Assembly: GCF_021155765.1 (NCBI RefSeq)
Contig: NC_060117.1
Coordinates: 2,964,501-3,028,500 of the forward strand
Direction of reading: 5' to 3'
DNA length: 64,000 nt
From: Diprion similis
Lineage: Eukaryota; Arthropoda; Insecta; Hymenoptera; Diprionidae
Both the position numbers and the translations under genes were made by a program. Shown piece by piece: positions 50,962 through 62,066 of this stretch. Position 1 is the first letter of the stretch. Each line of letters starts with the position of its first letter. The notes under the pieces were generated by a model that worked only from the letters and a program-made list of their open reading frames with translations, searched no databases and had not been told where the DNA came from.

Positions 50962-51689
50962 TGCGCGCCAGCAGCTCGTAACCATTGACTTGTAACGATC
51001 GAACGTACAATATTACAACTTTACGTAACCGATAAAGAGAGCCGTTTATTAACACTCGAGTTCGTATCTAATGTTTCAATCTTGGAGCCTCCAGACGAGT
51101 AGAAGGAAAAAAGACGTTAGACAGTTTTTATTACCGACGAATTAGAGATCAGATTGTGCATCAGAGTGAGAAAATCGTGATACTCGTTCGCCTGATATGA
51201 TTTATATTTTGATAAACAGAAATACCTGACGTTTTCTGGGTTATAACTTAAATGGAATAGTAATTAATTTATTTATAATTAATTTCAAAGTGGTAATTGT
51301 AAAGAAAATTAAATCACTTGGGAGATTTTTGTATAAAGAAAAAATGTCACGTTTATAGAAGAGATCCGTATACGATGCCCATTCAACAGCATTACAGATC
51401 CAGTCTCCCATTCGTGCTATAATTCCTTCTATCAATAACCTTGATCCCCACTACGAGTGATTGGAACACGAATAAGTGGTGGGGCAACCGTGGATCTCAG
51501 CGATATCTCGAGTAGTAGAGAACGTATGAGACTTCAATCGATTGATGAACCGTAAATTTCGTGTAAAAGGATGAATATAACGTAGCTTACAGCACTTTTG
51601 GAATCAAAAAGAATATTTGAAAAAAAGTTTCATCAAAATTCGGCAAATAAATTTTCAATCAAACCCGTTCAAGCGTACATATACAAAGA
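50962..51689. other. UGT-A upstream flank
   Basis: The first 270 bp resemble the upstream flanks of UGT-B and UGT-C (CTCCAGACGAG, AAGACGTT), so the duplicated unit includes 5' sequence. The rest is AT-rich with no gene. Confidence 0.5.
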
Positions 51690-52028
51690 ACTTTCGTTCT
51701 TGAAGGTAGCGAATTGCTTATACAGAAAGCTGATATCTATCTTATTGCAATTCTTCGGAGTCATCATATGATTACTTTTCGAGAGTCTTCGAAATACGCC
51801 AAATATTCTCACATCATGTCCGTGGAGTAAAGAACTCACAAAGTTACGCCTTGGACGACGAAAGTGACGGACTGAGTTGTGTTTTTTCCGACGGTCCGGT
51901 TTGTGGTCAACATCGTGATTAATGACAGTGACTTGCGGTAGATTATATTCCACAAATATTTAAGCGAAGGCTAACACTACCGATATAATTATCATCCGAA
52001 TAGTCATATTGCAAAATCCAAGACTCAT
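51690..52028 (-). pseudogene. Degraded UGT exon-1 relic
   Basis: On the minus strand an ATG at 52028 opens a signal-peptide-like stretch (IIISVVLAFA) that ends at a TAA at 51960-51962. The same frame then continues to 51669. Near its end it reads KIDISFLYKQ, the same as REIDISFLYKQ of UGT-D and close to KEIDISFLYE of UGT-A; the DNA is also close there. Upstream, H-N-S-V and HGHDV may correspond to SHQSV and RGHEL of intact copies, but spacing is about 25 residues too long and the aligned parts are weak. No exon 2-5 remnants are seen nearby. I read it as the remains of a duplicated UGT between A and B, with an in-frame stop and internal rearrangement. Confidence 0.55.
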
Positions 52029-52249
52029 GACTGGTCTGTCAAACATACGTGAAAATAGAAGCGACAGGTTTGCATTTCTTGTTTCAGTGTCTTAGGTAAC
52101 AATTTCGGTCCACATACTGGATACGTGGATAGAAGTGATGCTCTGCATAAAAGTATAGTAAGTCTAAGCAAACTAATAAGAAAGGGATAATGTCAGATGA
52201 CTTTTGCTGAGTGAACGCACAGTTGTTAGTCTGGAGCAATAACTATAAT

Positions 52250-52699
52250 AAAATTAATCACTAGTTTACTCTGGTGAATTAGGTGGTCGTTTGTCCAATT
52301 AAAAAAGCTTGTGATCACAACGATTTTGATTTTTCTCGTGTTTATTTTTACCTGGTTCATTGAATCGAATGTGTTATGAGAATTAGAGTTAACTTTTGAA
52401 GGATGGGACAAGGATACCAGGATCAATTTCGACCAAGAAATGGGTGTTTACAAGTTTATTTGTCAAAAGTCATTGGTACAGTAAAGTAGAATGGAAACAT
52501 CAGGAGAAGCCATGAAATTATTCGATATTATCACGGGTAGATTTAATTATTCGCATCGCGGCTTGGCGCCAAATTTGAGAGACATATTAGTATTTCAGTC
52601 GTGCCATTCTAACTTTAACCCATATTTCAAGAGCCTGTTGCGATATAACATGTCTTGAGACCAACTGAACAACGTCTGTGGTGTACGGTGAGAAAAAAG
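52250..52699. repeat. Duplicated 3' flank of UGT-B
   Basis: This flank is homologous to 55755-56201 (past UGT-C) and 59265-59696 (past UGT-D). It covers the putative 3' UTR and about 200 bp beyond it. The corresponding sequence is not found past UGT-A, which marks a duplication boundary. Confidence 0.7.
52455..52460 (-). promoter_or_regulatory. Poly(A) signal, UGT-B
   Basis: A minus-strand AATAAA lies about 240 bp past the UGT-B stop. The same hexamer in the same context follows UGT-C and UGT-D, which suggests a 3' UTR of about 260 bp. Confidence 0.5.
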
Positions 52700-54675
52700 T
52701 TAACTTCGTTTCTTCTTTTTATCAACCGAAAGAAAACCGAACGTTCTAATACTGTAAATTGCACACTTGTAAACCATGAGATTGGTCAGCAACAAAGTGC
52801 AAACAAACGTGGCGGAGAGAAACGCGATTATGTCCATATCCTGACGTTGGTACCACGGCTCCTCAGCGGTTACCGAATGCAGGTGCAGAGCTCCCCTGTG
52901 ACGTATCACGTGCTCCGTCCACCAAATCGCGTTCTGAAGTGAATCTTGCGGCTTATCTTTCAGCAGTGAACCCAAATTTAGCATCCTCTGTTTGTAACTG
53001 CAACAGAAATATGCGAATACACTCTTCCTCAATGTCCTAACAATATTATTTAAGAGTTGAGACATGATTTGACGTCAAGGATCTTACTTATTGTCAAGTG
53101 TGACGGTGCGTATTGCTTCGAGTAGGTCATCCACATTTATATCGAAGATGTCCAGTTTCTGGGCAACACCCAAAGACACCATTTTATTAACGTTCATGTC
53201 TTGGTCACCCATCACGGGTATTCCAATCAGAGGCACGCCGTGCGATACGGCTTCTTCCGTACTCTGGAGTCCGCCTTGGTAGATGAAGAGCTTGATGTTG
53301 GGATGAGCTAGGCAAACGTGATTGAGAATTAAATCATTATGTAATCCATCATTATTACACTGCGACAATTGCAGAAGGCGTTCATTCGGCCGATCCGCAA
53401 TGGATTTCAGTACCCAGAATTGCCTGTTGTGGCGCCCACTTGAGGATAATCACGTTGTCCGGTTTGCCTTCGAGTTGGTCGTCCTCAAACTTCCATATCA
53501 CCTTGTGAGGAAGCTTCGAAAACGCGGTTATAAAAGCGTTTCGTTCTTTTTCCGATAGCATTCTGCTCTTGACGTTTGATCCGAGACTCATGTAAATGAA
53601 ACCCTGAGTAGCTTCGTCCAGAGTCTTCTGAAGATCCTGCAATGGAAAATGGAAATACCGTATCTTTAATAAGAATCGTTGCTTGAATCACATTTTTATC
53701 CAAAATATTGCACGATACCTTGGGCAGAGGCTTGATTTTATCAGACACATGAAATCCACCGATTTCAATAACGTTCGGAACATTTGGTCTGACGAAAGAA
53801 ATCGGCCCTTGCTGATTGACGAATATCAAACTGATATTTTTCTCTAAATCGTGAAGATCCGAAACCTCGATTCCAAGATATTCTTCCACGATCTCTTTTT
53901 GTTTCGGTAGAGAGACAGTCCTATAATGGTAAATGTTTTTCCAGGTCTGGTAAAAGTTTTCCAACCGTTGCCACGGTATCCATGAATCTCGCAATTTGAC
54001 ATCCATTTCCCATGTCGATGGATGAGAAGGTAGAATAGGATTACCTATTCCGTATTGCACTGTCAGCTGCAGACTCGCACTTGCAATACCTGACCAGCGA
54101 TAATTGAAGAGTTATTGAAAGCTGTTAGCTACATCGAAACGCAGTCCAGCTACCAAATCGCTTGAAAAGTTTTTAGATGAGAAACCGGATTACTCACCAA
54201 TTATCGGAGCGTCAAATCGTTCAGCCAGAGCCATGAAGCCAGGTGTGAAGAAAATTTCCATCAGTATGAGATCGAACTTTTCCCCACTGTTGGGTTCGTA
54301 CACGTCCTTAAACTCCGGATGATTGAATACCCGAACCATTTGTGTCCACATCATTGGCTCATAAAATCTCAGCTGCATGTACCAATTCATGTGACCGCGA
54401 TGGCTTATAATGTTTCCAACGTCAGCTCTCATTTGCTCATATAAATAACTGATATCAATTTCTTTGTAGTTTTTTATGCTTTTATCATTGACCGGGTCTG
54501 TCGTCACAATTACTAGTTCATGACCTCGTTTATTGAGCTCTAAACACAGCGTCCGGAATACGACTTGATGACTTATTGAGGGGGTCGGAAAAATGCCCAA
54601 GATTCTTGCTCCATCACCGTAGTTCAACCAAGTCACGATTAACGCCAGTACGGCGATATTAACACACCGCGACAT
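52700..54675 (-). CDS. UDP-glycosyltransferase, five exons (UGT-B)
   Basis: Exons 54198-54675, 53719-54089, 53414-53636, 53088-53307 and 52700-52997 on the minus strand, 529 residues, with the same intron phases as UGT-A. The start is the ATG at 54675 (MSRCVNIAV). It has a signal peptide, SISHQ His, the F-I-Y-Q-G-G donor signature with G-D-Q, a C-terminal membrane helix and a KKRS dilysine end. Exon 1 is almost the same protein as in UGT-C, while intron 1 and exon 2 read almost the same as UGT-A, so the gene looks like a mosaic. The intron 3 acceptor is CTAG rather than the CCAG of A, C and D, which still keeps the AG. The 3' flank matches those of C and D and holds an AATAAA about 240 bp past the stop. 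Likely an ER glucosyltransferase for xenobiotic or endogenous lipophilic compounds (family inference). Confidence 0.94.
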
Positions 54676-54682
54676 GCCTCTT

Positions 54683-54740
54683 GCTCAAATGTGATCACGC
54701 ACTGTACTGACTTGTATTTCATCTAACATCCACCTCTGAT
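54683..54740 (-). promoter_or_regulatory. Candidate core promoter of UGT-B
   Basis: This is the same AAGTCAGT initiator-like context as UGT-A and UGT-C, about 35 bp before the ATG (TCAGT at 54706-54710 on the minus strand). No clear TATA box. The support is conservation between recently duplicated copies, so it is weak. Confidence 0.28.
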
Positions 54741-55160
54741 GTTATGCACGCCAGCAGCTAGTAAGCACTGACTGGTTATTACCGAATACGCATCACTATG
54801 ACTTCGCGCAATGAAGTATGTCGCGAATATTATAACCACAATTCGTATAGATCAAACGTTTAAATCTTGAAGTCTCCAGACGAGCGCAATGAGATAAGAC
54901 GTTGGACTGCATTTTCCACGGACAAACGAGTGATAAGATTGTGGGTCAGCGTAAAAGAAACGTATCACTCGTTTGTCTCAGATTACTTATATTACGATTA
55001 GGGAGTTAGTGATTCATAAAACACGACGTGAAGTAGTGCACATCGATCCTGAGAATCGTACGATTTAAGGGGTTATATACATTTGTAGCGGGCGAAGCGA
55101 CGTGATTTTCTTGATTTTTTTTGACAGGATAATGAATTTTTATCGTAAAACTGTCAACAA

Positions 55161-55695
55161 CATTGATTAGTACATGTTTTAATGTACTTGTACAATTTTT
55201 TTTCATTGAAAAATATTTCAAAATGGCGGAACTACAGCTATATTTCAGGAGTGCCTTTTTTTGAGGATCAGTTACTGTGGACATCATAACTCAAAAACGG
55301 TTAATCTGAAATGATAATGGGAAAAGATTTTTATCAGTATATTGTCATTGGCTTGGGCCTGAAGGAAGGATTTGTAAAGATTCAGATTTTTAAAAAAATG
55401 GCAACGATTCAACAAAAAGTTCATTCTTTGAGGTGCTAAATTTTCGGTTTTTATTGCTATAAAATTTTTTTTTTCAACAAGATTCAAAATCCTTCGTTCA
55501 GGCCCAAGTCAATGCAATATAATGTTAAAATCTTCTCACATTCTGATTTCAGATGAACCGTTTTTGAGTTATGATGTCCACCGCAACTGATGCTCAAAAA
55601 AGGCACTCCTGGAATATAGCTGTGCTTCCGTCATTTTGAAATATTTTTCATTGAAAAAAATTGTACAAGTACATGAAAACAGGTACTAATCAATG
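55161..55695. repeat. 535-bp foldback element between UGT-B and UGT-C
   Basis: A long imperfect inverted repeat: the left arm at about 55161-55377 pairs with the right arm at about 55486-55695 (ends CATTGATTAGTAC / GTACTAATCAATG) around a loop of about 100 bp. It has no coding capacity. A second copy of the same length lies between UGT-C and UGT-D. None is seen between A and B, or between D and E. Confidence 0.8.
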
Positions 55696-55754
55696 CTGTA
55701 GCCACGAGCACTTATTGTTTACGCAGAACAATAACAAGATTATCAACTTATTCA

Positions 55755-56201
55755 ATATTCTGATGAATTCAATGGTCAGTTGTTAAATTACTGATCGATG
55801 CAAAAATCGTTACGATCACAATGATGTTGATTTTTCTCATGTGTATTTTAAGCTGATTTACTGCATTAAAGTCTTATCCTAATTGGGGGTAACTTTTGAA
55901 GGACTGGATCAACCTCGATCACAAAATGGGTATTGCAAGTTTATTTGTCAAAAGTCATCGTACAGCAAAGTAAAATAGAAGCATCAGGAGAAGCCATGAA
56001 ATTGTTAGATATTATCACGGGTAGATTTGATTATTTGCATCGTGGCTGGGCGCCAAATTTGAGAGACATATTAGTAATTCAGTCGTGCCATTCCAACTTT
56101 AACCCATATTTCAAGAGCCTACAACATCAAAAAAAAATACTGTAGCGATACATTTCTTGAGACCAACTGAACAACGTCTGTGGTGTACGGTGTGAAAAAA
56201 G
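55755..56201. repeat. Duplicated 3' flank of UGT-C
   Basis: Second member of the flank family described for 52250-52699. A short plus-strand open frame lies within it; I treat that as chance (see rejected items). Confidence 0.7.
55940..55945 (-). promoter_or_regulatory. Poly(A) signal, UGT-C
   Basis: A minus-strand AATAAA about 257 bp past the UGT-C stop, in sequence homologous to the UGT-B and UGT-D 3' flanks. Confidence 0.5.
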
Positions 56202-58177
56202 TTAACTTCGTTTCTTCTTTTTATCAACCGAGCGAAAACCGAACGCTCTAATACTGTAAATTGCACACTTGTAAAAGATGAGATTAGTCAGTAACAAAGT
56301 GAAAACGAACGCAGCGGAGAGAAACGCGATTATGTCCATATCCTGACGTTGGTACCACGGCTCCTCAGCGGTTGCCGAATGCAGGTGCAGAGCTCCCCTG
56401 TGACGTATCACGTGCTCCGTCCACCAAATCGCGTTCTGAAGTGAATTTTGCGGCTTATCTTTCAGCAGTGAACCCAAATTTAGCATCCTCTGTTTGTAAC
56501 TGCAACAGAAACATGGGAATACACTCTTCCTCAATGTCCTAACAATATTATTCAAGAGTTGAGACATGATTTGACGTCAAGAGTCTTACTTATTGTCAAG
56601 TGTGACGGTGCGTATTGCTTCGAGTAGGTTATCCACATTTATATCGAAGATGTCCAGTTTCTGGGCGACACCCAGAGACACCATTTTATTGACGTTCGTA
56701 TCTTGGTCACCCATCACGGGTATTCCAATCAGAGGCACGCCGTGCGATACGGCTTCTTCCGTACTCTGGAGTCCGCCTTGGTAGATGAAGAGCTTGATGT
56801 TGGGATGAGCTGGGTAAACGTGATTGAGAATTAAATCATTATGTAATCCATCATTCTTACACTGCGCGAATTGCAGAAGGCGTTCATTCGGCCGATCCGC
56901 AATGGATTTCAGTACCCAGAATTGCCTGTTGTGGCGCCCACTTGAGGATAATCACGTTGTCCGGTTTGCCTTCGAGCTGGTCGTCCTCAAACTTCCATAT
57001 CACCTTGTGAGGAAGCTTCGAAAACGCGGTTATAAAAGCGTTTCGTGCTTTCTCCGACAACATGTTGCTCTTGACGTTTGATCCGAGACTCATGTAAATG
57101 AAACCCTGGGTAGCTTCGTCCAGAGTCTTCTGAAGATTCTGCAATGGAAAATGGAAATACCGTATCGTTACTGAAAATCGTTGCTTGAATCACATTTTTA
57201 TCCAAAATATTGCACGATACCTTGGGCAGAGGCTTGATTTTATCAGACACATGAAATCCACCGATTTCAATAACGTTCGGAACATTTGGTCTGACGAAAG
57301 AAATCGGCCCTTGCTGATTGACGAATATCAAACTGATGTTTTTCTCTAAATCGTGAAGATCCGAAACTTTGATTCCAAGATATTTTTCCGCGATCTCTTT
57401 TTGTTTCGGTAGAGAGACAGTCCTATAATGATAAATAAGTCTCCAACTCTGGTAGAAGTTTTCCAACCGTTCCCACGGTATCCATGAATCCCGTGATTTG
57501 ATCTCCATTTCCCAAATCGATGGATGAGAAGGTAGAATAGGATTGCCGATCCCGTATTGCACATTCAGCTGCAGACTCGCACTTGCAATACCTGACCAGC
57601 GATAATTGAAGAGTTATTGAAAGCTGTTAGACATATCGAAACGCAGTCGAAATACCGAATCGCTTGAGAAGTTTTCAGATGAGAAACTGGATTACTCACC
57701 AATTATCGGAGCGTCAAATCGTTCAGCCAGAGCCATGAAGCCAGGTGTGAAGAAAATTTCCATCAGTATGAGATCGAACTTTTCCCCACTGTTGGGTTCG
57801 TACACGTCCTTAAACTCCGGATGATTGAATACCCGAACCATTTGTGTCCACATCATTGGCTCATAAAATCTCAGCTGCATGTACCAATTCATGTGACCGC
57901 GATGGCTTATAATGTTTCCAACGTCAGCTCTCATATGCTCATATAAATAACTGATATCAATTTCTTTGTAGTTTTTTATGCTTTTATCATTGACCGGGTC
58001 TGTCGTCACAATTACTAGTTCATGACCTCGTTTATTGAGCTCCAAAGTCAGCGTCCGGAATACGACTTGATGACTTATTGAGGGGGTCGGAAAAATGCCC
58101 AAGATTCTTGCTCCATCACCGTAGTTCAACCAAGTCACGATTAACGCCAGTACGGCGATATTAACACACCGCGACAT
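56202..58177 (-). CDS. UDP-glycosyltransferase, five exons (UGT-C)
   Basis: Exons 57700-58177, 57221-57591, 56916-57138, 56590-56809 and 56202-56499 on the minus strand, 529 residues, GT-AG junctions, phases 1, 0, 1, 2. The start is the ATG at 58177 (MSRCVNIAV). Exon 1 differs from UGT-B at only a couple of residues (for example RTLTLE against RTLCLE, and EHMRAD against EQMRAD). The start of exon 2 is more diverged (WEMEIKSRDSW against WEMDVKLRDSW). Exon 4 reads D-Q-D-T-N where A and B read D-Q-D-M-N. The rest is canonical: signal peptide, SISHQ His, donor signature, membrane helix, KKRS tail. A 279-bp stretch over exon 3, intron 3 and exon 4 is identical to UGT-D. The role is inferred from the family: UDP-sugar-dependent conjugation at the ER membrane. 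Confidence 0.94.
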
Positions 58178-58184
58178 GCTTCTT

Positions 58185-58245
58185 GCTCAAACGTAATCAC
58201 GCACTGTACTGACTTGTATTTCATCTAACATCCAACTCTGATGTC
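58185..58245 (-). promoter_or_regulatory. Candidate core promoter of UGT-C
   Basis: A minus-strand TCAGT within AAGTCAGTACAGTGCGTGA, about 30 to 40 bp before the ATG, is nearly identical to the UGT-B flank. Motif-based; no TATA box seen. Confidence 0.28.
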
Positions 58246-58663
58246 ATGCACGCCAGCAGCTAGTAAGCACTGACTAGCCACTACCGAATACGCATCACTA
58301 TAACTCAGCGCAACTAAGTATGAGGCGTTCATTATCACCGCAATTCGTATAGATCTAATGTTTAAATCTTGAAGCTGCCAGACGAGTGGAATGAAATATG
58401 ACGTTAGACAGCATTTTTCACCGACAAACGAGTGATAAGATTGTAGATCAGCGTAGGATAAACGTATCACTCGTTTTTCTCAGTTTACTTACATTACTAT
58501 TAGGGAGTTAGTGATTTACGAAACACGACGTGAGGTAGTGCACATCGATCCTGAGGATCGTACGATTTAAGAGGTCATACACACTTGTAGCGGGCGAAGC
58601 GACGTGATTTTCTTGATTTTTTTTTGACGGGATAATAGATGTTTATTGTAAAACTGTGAACAA

Positions 58664-59198
58664 CATTGATTAGTACATGTTTTTATGTACTTGTACAATT
58701 TTTTTTCATTGAAAAATATTTCAAACTGCCGGAAGCACAGCTATATTCCAGGAGCGCCTTTTTTAAAGCATCAGTTGCGGTGGACATTATAACTCAAAAA
58801 CGCTTTGTCTGAAATGATAATGGGAAAATATCTCACCAGTATATTGCATTCGCTCGAGCCTGAACGAAGGATTTGTAAAAATTTTGATTTTTCTAAAAAA
58901 TGGCAACAATTTTAACAAAAAGTTCATTTTTTGAGGTGCTAAATTTTCGGTTTTTTTTGCTGCGAAAATTTTTTTTTTAACAAGATTCAAAATCCTTGGT
59001 TTTGGCCCAAGCCAATGCAATATAATGTCAAAATCTTCTCACATTCTGATTTCAGATGAACCGTTTTTGAGTTATGATGTCCCGCGCAACTGATGCTCAA
59101 AAAAGGCACTCTTGGAATATAGCTGTGATTTTGCCATTTTGAAATATTTTTCATTGAAAAAAATTGTACGAGTACGTGAAAAAATGTACTAATCAATG
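58664..59198. repeat. 535-bp foldback element between UGT-C and UGT-D
   Basis: The paralogous copy of the element at 55161-55695, with the same ends, arm layout and total length. Flanking sequence on both sides also matches (for example GCGGGCGAAGCGACGTGA to the left and GTAGCCACGAGCAC to the right). It therefore spread by tandem duplication of the gene unit and not by separate insertion. Confidence 0.8.
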
Positions 59199-59264
59199 CA
59201 GTAGCCACGAGCACTTATTGTTTACGCGGAACAATAACAAGATTATCCATTTATTCAATATTCT

Positions 59265-59696
59265 GGTGAGTTGAATAGTCAGTTGTTAAATTACTGAACG
59301 ATGCAAAAATCGTTACGATCACAACGATGTCGATTTTTTTCATGTGTATTTTGAGCTGATTCATTGCATTAAAGCCTTATCCTAATTGGAGGTAACTTTT
59401 GAAGGACTGGATCAACCTTGACTACAAAATGGGTATCGCAAGTTTATTTGTCAAAAGTCATCGTACAGCAAAGTAAAATGAAAATATCAAGAGAAGTTAT
59501 AAAATCGATGTTAGTATCACGGGTGTTTGATCATCTGCAACGCGGCTTGGCGCAAAATTCGAGAGTCATGTTAGTATTTCAGTCCCACCATTCCAAATTG
59601 GACTCATATTTCAAGAGCTTAGAACATCAAAAAAATACTATTGCGATACAACATATCTTGAAACCAATGGGCCAACGTCTGTGAGGTGAGAAAACT
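59265..59696. repeat. Duplicated 3' flank of UGT-D
   Basis: Third and most diverged member of the flank family. It contains the poly(A) signal at 59443. Confidence 0.7.
59443..59448 (-). promoter_or_regulatory. Poly(A) signal, UGT-D
   Basis: A minus-strand AATAAA about 250 bp past the UGT-D stop, at the position matching those of UGT-B and UGT-C. Confidence 0.5.
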
Positions 59697-61671
59697 TTAA
59701 TTTCGTTTCTTCGTTTTATCTACCGAACGAAAACCAAACGCTCTAATACCGTAAACTGCGCATTTGTATAAGATAAGATTAGTCAGGATCAAAGTGAAAA
59801 TAAACGCAGCAGAAAGAAACGCAATTATGTCCATATCCTGACGTTGGTACCACGGCTCCTCTGCGGTAGTCGAATGTAGGTGTGGAGCACCTCTGTGTCG
59901 TATCACATGTTCTGTCCACCAAATCGCATTTTTAAGCGAATCTTGCGGCTTGTCCTTAAGCAGCGATCGCAAATTCATCATCTTCTCTCTGTAGCTGAAA
60001 CATGGATATAGATAAGCACGATGCATCATTTATCACTTGATACCAGCATTCGTAGGAAAATGTGATACCAACGAATTGAAAATCAAACTTCTCACCTCGC
60101 ATCACGAGTAACGGTATTTATCGCATCCAGTAGATCATCCGAGGTGATAGTTTTGATTTCCAGCTTCTTGGCTACGCCAAGAGACACCATTTTATTCACG
60201 TTCACATCTTGGTCCCCCATTACCGGAAACCCGACCAGAGGCACGCCGTGCGATACGGCTTCTTCCGTACTCTGGAGTCCGCCTTGGTAGATGAAGAGCT
60301 TGATGTTGGGATGAGCTGGGTAAACGTGATTGAGAATTAAATCATTATGTAATCCATCATTCTTACACTGCGCGAATTGCAGAAGGCGTTCATTCGGCCG
60401 ATCCGCAATGGATTTCAGTACCCAGAATTGCCTGTTGTGGCGCCCACTTGAGGATAATCACGTTGTCCGGTTTGCCTTCGAGCTGGTCGTCCTCAAACTT
60501 CCATATCACCTTGTAAGGAAGCTTTGAAAACGCGGTTATAAAAGCGTCTCGTACGTTCTTCGACAACGTATTGCTCTTGATGTTCGATCCGAGACTCATG
60601 TAAACGAAACCCTGAGTAGCTTCGTCTAAAGTTTTCTGAAGATCCTGTAAGAGAGATTGAAAAATCGTATCACATATGAAAGAAGTATTCGATTGAACCA
60701 GATTATAATACCATTGCATGAAATGAACGTTACCTTAGGCAAAGGCTTGCTTTTATCGGACATGTGAAAGCCGCCGATTTCAATGACCTTTGGAACACTT
60801 GGCCTGACGAAAGAAATCGGCTTCTGTTGATTAACGAAAATCAAACTTATGTTCTTCTCCATTTCGTGGAGATCTTGAATCTCAATGCCGAGAAACTTTT
60901 CAGCAAGTTCTTTGTGTTTCGGTAAAACGACAGTCCTGTAATAATGAATCACCCTCCAGCTTTGAATGAAGTTTTCCAACCGCTGCCATGGTATCCATGA
61001 ATTATCCCCCTTCACGTTCATTTCCCAAACCGATGGGTGAGACGGTAATATGGGCTCGCCTATTCCGTATTGCACACCTAACTGCAGATTCGCACTTGCG
61101 ATACCTTGAATTGATGGAAAAAGTTTATTTTTCAACAAACAAAGTAATCCATAAAAAGTTCACCGCTAATATTTCAGATAAAAATACATCACTCACCAAT
61201 TAACGGAGCCTTGAAACGTTCGGCTAAGGCCATGAAAGCAGGTGAAAAGAATATCTCAATCAGTACCAAATCAAACTTTTCACCACTGCCTGGTTCATAT
61301 AATTTCCTGAACTCTGGAAAACTGAATATCTGAGCAGCCTGCGATGTCATCAATGGTTCAAGCATCGACAACCTTGTAAGCCAGTCAAATTTTCCTCTAA
61401 AATCAACAATACTACCCATATTGTTTTTCTGCTTGTAGAGAAAGCTGATATCAATTTCTCGGTAATTTTTCAGAGTCGAGTCTTTAACCGGGTCTGTCGT
61501 TACCACAACGAGTTCATGACCTCGTTTATTCAATTCCAAAGTCAGCTTCCGAAATACCGATTGATGGCTTATCGATGGTGCTGGGAATATGCTCAATATT
61601 CTTGCACTATCACCGTAGTCCAATCCACACCCAAATAGCATAAAAAACGTAAAAAAAGTCCATCCTGACAT
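59697..61671 (-). CDS. UDP-glycosyltransferase, five exons (UGT-D)
   Basis: Exons 61197-61671, 60734-61104, 60422-60644, 60096-60315 and 59697-59994 on the minus strand, 528 residues, same phases as the others. The start was chosen at 61671 because it aligns with the Met of A-C and is preceded by AAAC. In-frame ATGs also exist at 61683 and 61692 and would add 4 or 7 residues. This is the most diverged complete copy: a Phe-rich signal peptide, exon 1 with KFDWLTRLSMLEPL in the variable region, a different intron 1 acceptor context (CAAG), and SYREKMMNL at the start of exon 5. The donor signature and the KKRN dilysine tail are intact. The block identical to UGT-C (60236-60514) contrasts with this divergence. 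Likely a functional ER UGT with its own aglycone range (inference). Confidence 0.94.
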
Positions 61672-61960
61672 GTTTCTACTCATCTTCAACATATCCACAC
61701 TCAGTACTGCGTTTGTCTCAGCGGTTCAACCTTTGTACCCCAGACGCTGATGTTGATTACGGCTCTTAATTAACAATTATGTATGAGTACACTCTCTTAG
61801 ATAAATGAACGGATCACTATCGAGAGTTTTTCTGCAAGTAGAAGACAAATTTAAAAAAACGACTGAACGTAACAACAGTAATAACTGCCTGCTAAAACAT
61901 AAGAACTCTGAAAAAGATAAGCGTTACAAAAACGCTGTACGGACTGGATTTTGGTCGTCA

Positions 61961-62066
61961 ATTATCTCGCTAATCAGTAAAGCGTCGATAACAAGGTATA
62001 AACCATTTCGTTATGCATAATATGACGAGTAGCTTGACGACAGAATTGATTAGATGAGTTGGATCA
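61961..62066 (+). repeat. 106-bp direct repeat, left copy
   Basis: It starts ATTATCTCGCTAATCAG and ends GTTGGATCA. A similar copy lies at 63491-63598 in the same orientation. The two bracket about 1.4 kb of otherwise unrelated sequence upstream of UGT-D. Confidence 0.75.

Noticed and set aside
51241..51435. Possible continuation of the UGT exon-1 relic
   Set aside because: FYKRDIFSLYKNLPSDLIFF has a faint likeness to the end of exon 1, but the match is too weak and too short to claim.
55933..56145. Plus-strand open frame repeated past UGT-C (and at 59418-59684 past UGT-D)
   Set aside because: It lies antisense within the duplicated 3' UTR-like flank. It does not stay open in the UGT-B flank, where stops occur, and it resembles no known protein.
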